DNA of 64,000 nucleotides from assembly GCF_000797445.1 (NCBI RefSeq), contig NZ_JSWF01000044.1, positions 124,001-188,000 on the forward strand, in the 5' to 3' direction. Shown piece by piece: positions 1 to 7,323 of the stretch (position 1 is the stretch's first letter; each line of letters opens with the position of its first letter). The position numbers were made by a program, and so were the translations under genes. The notes below the pieces were generated by a model. The model did not search any database and was not told the origin of the DNA. It saw only the letters and a program-made list of their open reading frames with translations. The DNA is from Lacinutrix jangbogonensis. GTDB taxonomy: Bacteria > Bacteroidota > Bacteroidia > Flavobacteriales > Flavobacteriaceae.

Positions 1-1097
1 TGTAACTTACTTTCAAAAGTTTTAAAATTGACTTCTTTCAACTTTACACCTCCTGCCGTAACAAATTCTTCTTTAAAGGTGCTTTTACCATCAACATTAA
101 AAACCGCTTTAGTAAGCTGATTTGCTAAATTCTCCGTTTGAATTTTTGTACAATCTGCCCAACGTGTTTCTAAATCAATTCCTGATGCTAATACTAATTG
201 ATGCCATAACCGTTTTGGTAAATCGAATTGTGCATAATTAATAATTTTCTTTTTATTTAACTCTTTCTTTATATCACTTAATCGTGATATTACAATATCA
301 AAACTCATACTAATAAAATTAACTTCAATAGCAAATTTATAAGCTCTTTTAGCTAGTTCTAAAGCACCAAAAGCAGAGAGTTTTAGAATAGAAGGTGCGC
401 TCATTCCCCAATGCGTGATCAATAATGGTCCATCGGATTCCAAATTTGAATCGACAACTTTTATACTAACGTTTTTTGCAACTACTCCAGGAATATGCTT
501 TATCCGGTCATCCTTAATATTAAAGGTAAAAAGCGAGGGAACAGGTGAAGTTACTGTGTGTCCTAAATGTTCCAATACATTCCATATTTTGGGGTTACTG
601 CCGGAAGCAACAATTAGCTTTTTACACGTAAAACTATCTGTTTTTGTATTCACTATCCAATTATTTTCTTGATGTTCTAAACTAACAACCGGTTGCCCCA
701 TTAAAACCTCAACATTATGCTTATTTGCTTCAGAGAGAAAACAGTCTATTATAGTTTGCGAGCTGTTAGATACTGGAAACATACGTCCGTCTTCCTCAAT
801 CTTAAGCGCTACTCCTCGTTCTTCGAACCAAGCGATTGTATCACCTGTCATAAATGTATGGAAAGGTCCTAATAATTCTTTTTCTCCTCTTGGATAATTT
901 GTAGCTAAATCCTTGGGAATAAACTCTGCATGAGTAACATTGCATCGTCCTCCTCCAGAGACTTTTACTTTTGTTAATACTTCTTTTCCGCGTTCAAGAA
1001 TTGTGACTTTTATATCCGGATTTTGTTCTGCTATATTTATAGCCGCAAAAAAACCTGAAGCACCTCCTCCTACTATTATTACATCCTTTTTATTCAT
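1..1097 (-). CDS. BaiN/HI0933-type NAD(P)/FAD-dependent flavoprotein (C-terminus outside window)
   Basis: The frame is open from an ATG at 1097 to the window edge, about 365 codons, so the C-terminus is missing. The N-terminus has the Rossmann dinucleotide motif VGGGASG at about residues 9-15. Residues 47-53 read SGGGRCN, the hallmark of the HI0933/BaiN flavoprotein family, and a later ASGSNP segment fits the second nucleotide contact. Members of this family are soluble oxidoreductases that bind FAD; the substrate cannot be read from sequence. Family length is about 400-430 residues, so only a short tail is lost. It is divergent from the lipoprotein gene at 1321 and shares a promoter region of about 220 bases with it. 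The family call is strong and the reaction is unknown. Confidence 0.85.
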   Translation of the reverse strand, partial: MNKKDVIIVGGGASGFFAAINIAEQNPDIKVTILERGKEVLTKVKVSGGGRCNVTHAEFIPKDLATNYPRGEKELLGPFHTFMTGDTIAWFEERGVALKIEEDGRMFPVSNSSQTIIDCFLSEANKHNVEVLMGQPVVSLEHQENNWIVNTKTDSFTCKKLIVASGSNPKIWNVLEHLGHTVTSPVPSLFTFNIKDDRIKHIPGVVAKNVSIKVVDSNLESDGPLLITHWGMSAPSILKLSAFGALELAKRAYKFAIEVNFISMSFDIVISRLSDIKKELNKKKIINYAQFDLPKRLWHQLVLASGIDLETRWADCTKIQTENLANQLTKAVFNVDGKSTFKEEFVTAGGVKLKEVNFKTFESKL

Positions 1098-1320
1098 AAT
1101 CCATCGTAGAAATCGCTAATTACAGCCTTGAGTTTTAATATAGTTAATTAACCGCATTGTTTTCAATGCTACCTAAAAACCTTTTAATTCAATATTATGG
1201 ATACATTAGCTATCGTTCCACTATTCCCGAATTATAAAAACCTTGACATTTTAATAATAGTTTATAATTTAATTAATAATTTTGAGTTACTATTTACATT
1301 ACAAATATAAATTACAATTT

Positions 1321-2127
1321 ATGACATTTACATTAAAACCCTTATTCATTTTAAGTTTACTATTCTTTTCATGTAATACCGGAGAACTAGAAGTTTTGGC
1401 AAATATTGACAACTCATTAGAAGAGGTTTCTGCAATAGCTTTAGTAAAAAACTCTAATCTATATTGGGTGATTGAAGATGCTGGAAATAAAAACAAATTA
1501 TATGCTCTTGATAGCAAAGGAAATATTGAAAAAACAATCACTATAACCAATGCAAAAAATATAGATTGGGAAGAATTAACAACGGATAATGATAACAATA
1601 TTTACATTGGAGACTTTGGAAACAATAACCACAAAAGGAAAGCATTTACTATCTATAAAGTTTCAAACATTGAAAATAATGAGAAAGAAGCTATAGCTGG
1701 AATAACAACTTTCACATTACCTGAAAACACAAAATCTCAAGATTTTGAAAGTTTCTTTTTATGGAATAATTACTTTTATCTTTTTACTAAAAACCATAAG
1801 CATACTGATGTATATAAAGTAGAAAACAAAATTGGCAATCACGTTGCGCAACTAATCACTACTCATAAGTTTAAGGGAAAGGATAATAGAATTACGTCTG
1901 CTGATATTAGTAAAGATGGCAAAACTATAATTCTATTAAATCATGATAAAGCATGGCAATTAAGCAACTTTAAAAATGAAGCCTTTTTTGAAGGAACTGT
2001 TAAAGCATTAAATTTTAATCATAATTCGCAAAAAGAAGGCGTACTATTTCTAAATAATAAAACCATTATAATTAGTGATGAAACCAATAAGCATGATGGT
2101 AAAATTTATAGTTATACCATAAAATAA
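1321..2127 (+). CDS. Predicted lipoprotein with beta-propeller-like repeats
   Basis: I prefer the ATG at 1321 over a TTG at 1282, because it puts a lipoprotein signal right at the N-terminus: a hydrophobic stretch ending in FFSC with Cys at residue 18. The remaining 250 residues have repeated short strands and Asp/Asn/Gly turns (for example DNNIYIGDFGNN), as seen in propeller proteins related to SdiA-regulated or NHL/esterase-like families. No catalytic motif is visible. The product probably sits on the periplasmic or outer face of the envelope. The gene stands alone, divergent from the flavoprotein gene. The lipoprotein call is firm; the propeller fold is inferred from repeat texture. Confidence 0.7.
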   Translation: MTFTLKPLFILSLLFFSCNTGELEVLANIDNSLEEVSAIALVKNSNLYWVIEDAGNKNKLYALDSKGNIEKTITITNAKNIDWEELTTDNDNNIYIGDFGNNNHKRKAFTIYKVSNIENNEKEAIAGITTFTLPENTKSQDFESFFLWNNYFYLFTKNHKHTDVYKVENKIGNHVAQLITTHKFKGKDNRITSADISKDGKTIILLNHDKAWQLSNFKNEAFFEGTVKALNFNHNSQKEGVLFLNNKTIIISDETNKHDGKIYSYTIK

Positions 2128-2407
2128 TAGTCTATAAAGGTGCGTGAATATTTTGCTAAACGGGAATTCCCAATATAAATACTATGTACAAATCATCGCC
2201 ACTAGTACATGTTGAAATATTAGCGATCATCATTTTTGCCATTGTTACAAAACATCAACTCCAATTGATGTATTCCAATCGTCCGAATGAAAATACTAAG
2301 TTATAATTAAAAGCTTGCAGATACACCATTATTTAAAGGGCAAACTGTCCTCCATAAGAATTGTTAGTGCACATCGGACGGTGAAATGCAACTTCATATA
2401 TCCTATA

Positions 2408-3625
2408 TTACACAAGCTCTGTATCGATTAAAACTTCGCTTTGGAGTGTTCTGTGAACTGGACATTTAGATGCAATTTCTTTCAATCTTTGTTTTTGTTT
2501 ATCGTCTAGATTTCCAACACATTTTAATTTCTTTTGTAAATGATCAAAACGCGCTGGTTTATCTACCGCTATCGTTAAATCGTCACTATGTTTTTTAGAA
2601 TAGGTAATGTAAACAAAAACCTCTTGTAAATCCCATTGTTTTCTTTCAGCATACATTTTTAATGTCATTACTGTACAAGCAGCCAATCCAGCACTTAAAA
2701 AATCATATGGTGAAGGACCAAAATCGTCACCTCCAACATTTATGGGTTCGTCTGCCATGAAGGAATGTTTTTTAGTTTGAATAGACGTTGTAAAATTATC
2801 CTCTAAAAGGTTTAAATGCGCTACTAATTGTTCTCCATCAGAAGAAATCATCGTGTTTTCTTTGGGCTCAAAATAACGTTGTGCCCAGGTTCCAATTATA
2901 TTACCAGCATATATGCTGTCTTTAGGCTTAGATAATAAGTGATCGGCATCATCTAAACTTACAAAACTTTTAGGGTGATGTGCATTATGGTAAAGTTTCT
3001 GTGCATTTTCAATACCAACAATACTATCAAAAGGAGCATGCATCACTAGAATGGGTTTACGTAATTCTTTTGTTATTAATGGCAAGTCGGTTTTACTAAA
3101 ATCTGAAACAAATTCTTCATTTATTTTAAATGGCCTTCCTCCTATATTTACCTCTACTTCACCTTTCTCTGACACCTCTTCAATAGCATGAGAAAATAAA
3201 TGTGTTACATGATTTACCGTTGCAGGAGCTCCAATTGTTGCCACAGCTTTAATGGTCTCTAATTGAGATGCTGCTACTATAGCAGCCGCTCCACCTAAAG
3301 AATGGCCTACCAATAATGATGGTGTACTATAATGAGACGTTAGGTAATCGTTTACATCTAAGAGGTCACTTACATTTGCTGAGAAATGACTTTCTGCAAA
3401 CTCGCCTTCACTTTTACCTAAGCCAGTAAAATCAAAACGTAACACACCAAAACCATGATTGGTTAGGGCTCTACTTATATTTTTTACTGCACTAAGTGTA
3501 CTATTACAAGAAAAACAATGCGCAAAAATAGCATAGTAAATTGGTTTCTGATTTGCGGGCAACTCTAAATAAGCTTGGAGTTTTAGACCTTTTCTATTTG
3601 GAATATTAAGTTTAGTTGTCTTCAT
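2408..3625 (-). CDS. Bifunctional alpha/beta hydrolase - OsmC-like fusion protein
   Basis: This 405-residue protein joins two domains. Residues 1 to about 255 are a serine alpha/beta hydrolase with the nucleophile elbow GHSLGG near residue 107, a late Asp in the HAPFDS segment and a His in DADHLL, which would complete the triad. Residues from about 275 on are an OsmC/Ohr-like domain, with a reactive-type Cys in [10 protein letters not shown] and a second in SKCPVHRTL, the two Cys that reduce organic hydroperoxides in this family. The same fusion is known in other bacteria. It is the last gene of the msr operon, 9 bases downstream of the second MsrA. That context and the OsmC half point to peroxide or oxidised-lipid detoxification in the cytoplasm. 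The hydrolase substrate is unknown. Confidence 0.88.
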   Translation of the reverse strand: MKTTKLNIPNRKGLKLQAYLELPANQKPIYYAIFAHCFSCNSTLSAVKNISRALTNHGFGVLRFDFTGLGKSEGEFAESHFSANVSDLLDVNDYLTSHYSTPSLLVGHSLGGAAAIVAASQLETIKAVATIGAPATVNHVTHLFSHAIEEVSEKGEVEVNIGGRPFKINEEFVSDFSKTDLPLITKELRKPILVMHAPFDSIVGIENAQKLYHNAHHPKSFVSLDDADHLLSKPKDSIYAGNIIGTWAQRYFEPKENTMISSDGEQLVAHLNLLEDNFTTSIQTKKHSFMADEPINVGGDDFGPSPYDFLSAGLAACTVMTLKMYAERKQWDLQEVFVYITYSKKHSDDLTIAVDKPARFDHLQKKLKCVGNLDDKQKQRLKEIASKCPVHRTLQSEVLIDTELV

Positions 3626-3634
3626 AGTTTCTGG

Positions 3635-4171
3635 TTATACTTGAGTTGAATTTAAATGAGATAGTTTTGAAAGATCTGCGTATTCAAAAAACTCTTCAAG
3701 CAACTGTTTTAATTTAGGGTTAATAAAGGTTTCGCAAAAAGGTTTTTTAGGATCTTTTTGATAGTAATTCTGAAAAGCATCACTGGAAGGTTTAAATTCA
3801 GAAAAAGGCAATACATTGGTAATTAATTTATTCTTAAATACATTTTGAAAATCAAGAAGTAAATCTTCGCAATTGAGTCGCTGTTCTTCTGAAAATGTAT
3901 ATACCGCAGAACGGTATTTTTCTCTCATAGAATGATTGGACGTACTTTTATGTGTACGTAAATGAACTTCTAATAACGTTTTAAGTGCTATTGTTTCACT
4001 ATCAAAATGAACAATAACAGCTTCAGAAAAATCACTATATTTATCTACTGATGCAACAAAACCTTGATCAACCTTTTCAACACCTTTAAGCGATTGAAAA
4101 ACAGCTTCTGTGCACCAATGACAACCTCCTCCAAAGCCTATTTTACTTTTTATTTTAGTTTTTCCAGCCAT
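3635..4171 (-). CDS. Divergent peptide-methionine (S)-S-oxide reductase (MsrA-like)
   Basis: The 178-residue protein is alignable to MsrA through GGGCHWCTEAVF near residue 14, where Cys is the catalytic position, and through KYRSAVY. Several conserved active-site positions differ. The usual Phe of CFW is His here. The HDPT segment with its catalytic Asp reads HKST. The GTQYRS block reads REKYRS. The intact paralog at 4919 keeps all of these. The gene overlaps the upstream glutaredoxin-like gene by 22 bases and is 9 bases from the hydrolase-OsmC gene, so it is in the same operon. It may be a reductase with altered specificity or a degenerate copy. MsrA ancestry is clear and activity is uncertain. 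Confidence 0.78.
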   Translation of the reverse strand: MAGKTKIKSKIGFGGGCHWCTEAVFQSLKGVEKVDQGFVASVDKYSDFSEAVIVHFDSETIALKTLLEVHLRTHKSTSNHSMREKYRSAVYTFSEEQRLNCEDLLLDFQNVFKNKLITNVLPFSEFKPSSDAFQNYYQKDPKKPFCETFINPKLKQLLEEFFEYADLSKLSHLNSTQV

Positions 4172-4398
4172 TTATCTAGATCTTTATCTGATGGATTTCT
4201 TAACTTTTTATTCCCAATGGTAATGGTTGGGAAATTAAGTTTTCTGTTTTCATATAAGACTCTCAATACTTCTGCAGATTCAGTATCAAGTTCAACATCA
4301 AGAAACACAAAATCCAATCCTTTATTTTTTAAAATATTTTGGTAGTATTTAGTTTTATGACACCTTTCGGCACCATAAAGTTTAATTTGTTTTTCCAT
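4150..4398 (-). CDS. Glutaredoxin-like small redox protein
   Basis: This is an 82-residue protein of thioredoxin fold size. It starts IKLYGAERCHKT, so the active site is CHKT rather than the dithiol CPYC, which makes it monothiol-like. The FPTITIGNKKLRNPS stretch contains the conserved cis-Pro loop (FPT) and the glutathione-binding surface of glutaredoxins. It starts one base into the stop of the redoxin gene at 4398 and overlaps the divergent msrA by 22 bases, so translation is likely coupled. Its place in an Msr operon suggests that it passes electrons to an Msr enzyme. That role is inferred from context. Confidence 0.75.
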   Translation of the reverse strand: MEKQIKLYGAERCHKTKYYQNILKNKGLDFVFLDVELDTESAEVLRVLYENRKLNFPTITIGNKKLRNPSDKDLDKWLEKLK

Positions 4399-4889
4399 TA
4401 ACTCAATGTTTTAAGAAACGCAATAGCTGCATCCGAATTTAAATGAAAATCACTAAAAACCACGTTATCATGTTTATCGATAAATAAAAACCAAGGTGTT
4501 CCACCGGTTTGATAATTAGTCATAATATTAGATCGTGAATTATCATCATCTCCTGCATCATGCCCAAATGGAATTTTTAAGTCATATTGCTTTTGAGTTT
4601 CAATCATCTTGTTATAAGTGTTCTCATTATGACCCTCAAAAACCGTTTGAATAGCCATAAACACAATATGATTATTGTCTTTTAAGCCTTCTACCATTTT
4701 CTTTAAATCCGGCAGACCTTTACTATGACATCCTGGACACCAATTCTGAAAACAATACACGATTTTAAATTTACCATTAAAATCTGATAGTTTTAGTGCA
4801 TCTGTTTTTTTTCCTTGAGCATCAACCCAATGATGAACTTGAAACTCTGGAGCTTTAAACACTTCTTTCTGCTCTATTTGATCTGACAT
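4398..4889 (-). CDS. Thioredoxin-like redoxin (TlpA/AhpC-TSA type)
   Basis: The 163-residue protein has no signal peptide, so it is probably cytoplasmic. The active site is NWCPGCHSKGLP, a dithiol CPGC in the position used by TlpA and ResA type thioredoxins, and TGGTPWFLF carries the cis-Pro. It begins 29 bases after the end of msrA and overlaps the glutaredoxin-like start by one base. The most economical reading is a dedicated reductant for the methionine sulfoxide reductases of the same operon. A peroxiredoxin-like activity is an alternative, but the CxxC pattern favours a reductase. Confidence 0.8.
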   Translation of the reverse strand: MSDQIEQKEVFKAPEFQVHHWVDAQGKKTDALKLSDFNGKFKIVYCFQNWCPGCHSKGLPDLKKMVEGLKDNNHIVFMAIQTVFEGHNENTYNKMIETQKQYDLKIPFGHDAGDDDNSRSNIMTNYQTGGTPWFLFIDKHDNVVFSDFHLNSDAAIAFLKTLS

Positions 4890-4918
4890 TATAATTGTCT
4901 TTCCTTTTTATGTTAAAA

Positions 4919-5461
4919 TCATTTCAGTTTATCGGCATGTAACTTTCTAAGTTTTGCCAATTTAGGTGCAATTACAAAACTGCAATAGCCCTGTCCTTGA
5001 TTACTCTTATAAAAGTCTTGATGCTCCTTTGTCGCTTCATAAAAAACATCTAAAGCACTTACTTCTGTAACAATAGCGTTTTCGTAATAAGGCGCCATTT
5101 CTTTTACAACAGCATCAGCTATCTCTTTCTGAGAATCGTCTTGATAATATATCACTGATCGATATTGCGTGCCTCTATCTGCGCCTTGCTGGTTTAAAGT
5201 AGTAGGATCATGAGTGGTCATAAAAACAACTAAGATATCCACAAAAGAAATTACCTTAGAGTCAAAACTAATTTGAATAACTTCGGCATAACCAGATAAA
5301 CCAGAACAGATCTCTCGATATGTAGGATGCCCTGGAACTTTACCTCCAGAATAACCTGAAACTACTTTTTCTACACCTTTTACTTCTTGGAATACAGCTT
5401 CTGTACACCAAAAACAGCCACCACCAAAGGTGGCTAATTTTAGATTTTTATTAGTATTCAT
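4919..5461 (-). CDS. msrA: Peptide-methionine (S)-S-oxide reductase MsrA
   Basis: This is a canonical 180-residue MsrA. It reduces the S epimer of methionine sulfoxide in proteins. The catalytic block GGGCFWCTEAVF is near residue 13, the conserved YSGG follows, the GYAEV Glu is present, and HDPTTLNQQGADRGTQYRS carries the Asp and Tyr that hold the substrate sulfoxide. There is no export signal, so the product is cytoplasmic. The gene overlaps the 3' end of msrB by 11 bases, which implies coupled translation of the S- and R-specific enzymes. Confidence 0.95.
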   Translation of the reverse strand: MNTNKNLKLATFGGGCFWCTEAVFQEVKGVEKVVSGYSGGKVPGHPTYREICSGLSGYAEVIQISFDSKVISFVDILVVFMTTHDPTTLNQQGADRGTQYRSVIYYQDDSQKEIADAVVKEMAPYYENAIVTEVSALDVFYEATKEHQDFYKSNQGQGYCSFVIAPKLAKLRKLHADKLK

Positions 5462-5912
5462 TAGCCTCTTCTTTTTCTATTTGAATGGATTCTGAGTTTA
5501 TACAATAGCGCAATCCACTGGGCTCTGGACCATCAGGAAAAACGTGTCCTAAATGAGCATTACAAGTATTACATATTACCTCAATGCGAATTATACCAAA
5601 AGCTGCATCTTTTTCATACTTGATGGCATTTCCTTTTATAGGTTGTGTAAAGCTTGGCCAGCCCGTGCCAGAACTAAACTTAATAGCAGAATCAAACAAA
5701 GGTGTATTACAACAAATACAGGTATACATACCTGCATCATAAATACTACATAACGCTCCGCTATGCGCACGTTCTGTACCTTTTTGTCTAGTAATTCTGA
5801 ATTGCTCTGGAGTTAATTGAGCTCTCCATTCATCGTTTGTTTTCTCAACACGTCTGTTTGGAGTTGGGTTTCCTTTTACAGAAAATTTGATAATGTCTTT
5901 CCAAGTAAGCAT
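5451..5912 (-). CDS. msrB: Peptide-methionine (R)-S-oxide reductase MsrB
   Basis: This 153-residue MsrB reduces the R epimer of methionine sulfoxide. Two CxxC pairs (CICC and CNTC) form the zinc site. SSGTGWPSF is the family signature, and the catalytic Cys is in RYCINS near the C-terminus. It is the first gene of a six-gene minus-strand operon: msrB, msrA, redoxin, glutaredoxin-like, msrA-like, hydrolase-OsmC. The gap of about 180 bases to the divergent HD-domain gene at 6092 should hold the operon promoter. I see no clear operator there. Confidence 0.95.
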   Translation of the reverse strand: MLTWKDIIKFSVKGNPTPNRRVEKTNDEWRAQLTPEQFRITRQKGTERAHSGALCSIYDAGMYTCICCNTPLFDSAIKFSSGTGWPSFTQPIKGNAIKYEKDAAFGIIRIEVICNTCNAHLGHVFPDGPEPSGLRYCINSESIQIEKEEANEY

Positions 5913-6091
5913 ACTTTGGTTCCTTTCTTTGTTAAATTAGTATTATATGCTTTTTGAATCCTTATAGTCGCATTAATCTTTAAATCCTTACAGCATATCA
6001 TTTTTGCTAATCAATGAAAGTAAATTTAGAATTTACGACAAATCGTTTATTAATTAAAGTTTAGTATTTTTACTGAAAATCATCATTTTTT

Positions 6092-7282
6092 ATGAATAAC
6101 CTCATTATTGAAGCTGAAAAACATGTTATAAGTTATTTAAATAAAAACTTAGACTCAACGTTTGTTTATCATAATTTAGCACATACACAACGTGTTGTTG
6201 AAAAAGCAAAAGAATTGATTGAAGACAGCAACTTAACGGAGGATGAAAAAATTGAATTATTAGTAGCTGCTTGGTTTCATGACACAGGATTTACCAAAAC
6301 TATTAAAAACCATGAGAAAGAAAGTGTAGCTATTGCTACTCATTTTTTAAAGTCTCAAACTGTTTCTGAAGAAAAAATAATAGCCATCTCTAACATTATC
6401 ATGTCTACTAAAATGGGCTACAAGCCTAAAAATAAACTAGAAGGCATCATTAAAGATGCAGATTGCGCTCATATTTCGAGCAAAAACTATGACGAATATG
6501 CGTCGCTTCTTAAGAAAGAATGGGAGCTTACTCAAAATAAAAAAATCAGTAAATCAGATTGGATTGAGGATAATATTTCTTTTTTAAGTACTCATACATT
6601 TCACTCAGACATAGCTAATAAAAAATGGGAAAAAAGAAAAGGAAAAAACCTAGCCAAATTGCTTCAACATCAAAATAAAACCACAGAAGACACTGAAAAA
6701 CTAATACAAAAAAGGGCTGAATTAAACTTTAAAAAAGAAAAATCAGACTTGCCAGAGCGAGGTATTGAAACTATGTTTAGAGTGGCGCTAAAAAATCATA
6801 TAACTTTAAGTGATATAGCAGATACTAAAGCCAACATATTACTTTCTGTTAATGCTATTATTATTTCGTTAGTGCTTTCAAATCTGGTATCTAAGTTAGA
6901 TAACCCGTCTAATCATTATTTAATTTGGCCAACAGTTATTTTCACTCTATTTACCGTAACATCAATTGTATTATCGGTTTTAGCAACGCGACCAAATGTA
7001 ACTAGTGGAGCATTCACTAAAGAGGATGTCGCTAATAAAAAAGTGAATTTATTATTTTTTGGTAATTTTCATAAAATGAAACTCGATGAGTTTGAATGGG
7101 CAATGTCGGAAATGATGCAAGATCGCGACTACCTCTATGGATCACTTACCAAAGATTTATACTTTCTAGGCCTCGTTTTAAACAGGAAATACCGTTTATT
7201 AAGAACGACTTACACCGTTTTTATGGTAGGCATTATAATTAGTGTTCTTGCTTTTGGTATTGCATTTAAAATATCTGGTTAA
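6092..7282 (+). CDS. HD-domain hydrolase fused to a Pycsar-effector-type membrane domain (DUF5706)
   Basis: The 396-residue protein has two parts. Residues 1 to about 190 are an HD phosphohydrolase with metal ligands at His27 and His31, His63-Asp64 (WFHDTGF) and Asp122/Asp124 (KDADCAH). Residues about 225-395 match the PycTM domain of Pycsar cyclic-nucleotide defence effectors: a DTKANILLSVN segment at about 244-254, then transmembrane helices at about 249-266, 277-298 and 374-393. In defence systems PycTM senses cCMP or cUMP made by a PycC cyclase and disrupts the membrane. No cyclase gene is visible within this window. The HD half could hydrolyse a nucleotide signal. The gene is monocistronic and ends at a strong bidirectional terminator. 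Confidence 0.8.
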   Translation: MNNLIIEAEKHVISYLNKNLDSTFVYHNLAHTQRVVEKAKELIEDSNLTEDEKIELLVAAWFHDTGFTKTIKNHEKESVAIATHFLKSQTVSEEKIIAISNIIMSTKMGYKPKNKLEGIIKDADCAHISSKNYDEYASLLKKEWELTQNKKISKSDWIEDNISFLSTHTFHSDIANKKWEKRKGKNLAKLLQHQNKTTEDTEKLIQKRAELNFKKEKSDLPERGIETMFRVALKNHITLSDIADTKANILLSVNAIIISLVLSNLVSKLDNPSNHYLIWPTVIFTLFTVTSIVLSVLATRPNVTSGAFTKEDVANKKVNLLFFGNFHKMKLDEFEWAMSEMMQDRDYLYGSLTKDLYFLGLVLNRKYRLLRTTYTVFMVGIIISVLAFGIAFKISG

Positions 7283-7293
7283 AATTCACCTAT

Positions 7294-7323
7294 AATGAAA
7301 GCGCTTATTTAAGCGCTTTCATT
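7294..7323. terminator. Bidirectional intrinsic terminator between convergent genes
   Basis: There is a perfect 14-bp inverted repeat (arms 7294-7307 and 7310-7323) with a 2-base loop and a GAAAGCGC core, flanked by A/T-rich sequence. It lies after the HD/PycTM gene and spans the stop codon of the convergent GAF-domain gene (stop at 7305-7307), so it can serve both. Confidence 0.75.

Noticed and set aside
415-672. Plus-strand frame of 85 codons
   Set aside because: It lies fully antisense to the flavoprotein gene, whose motifs are clear.
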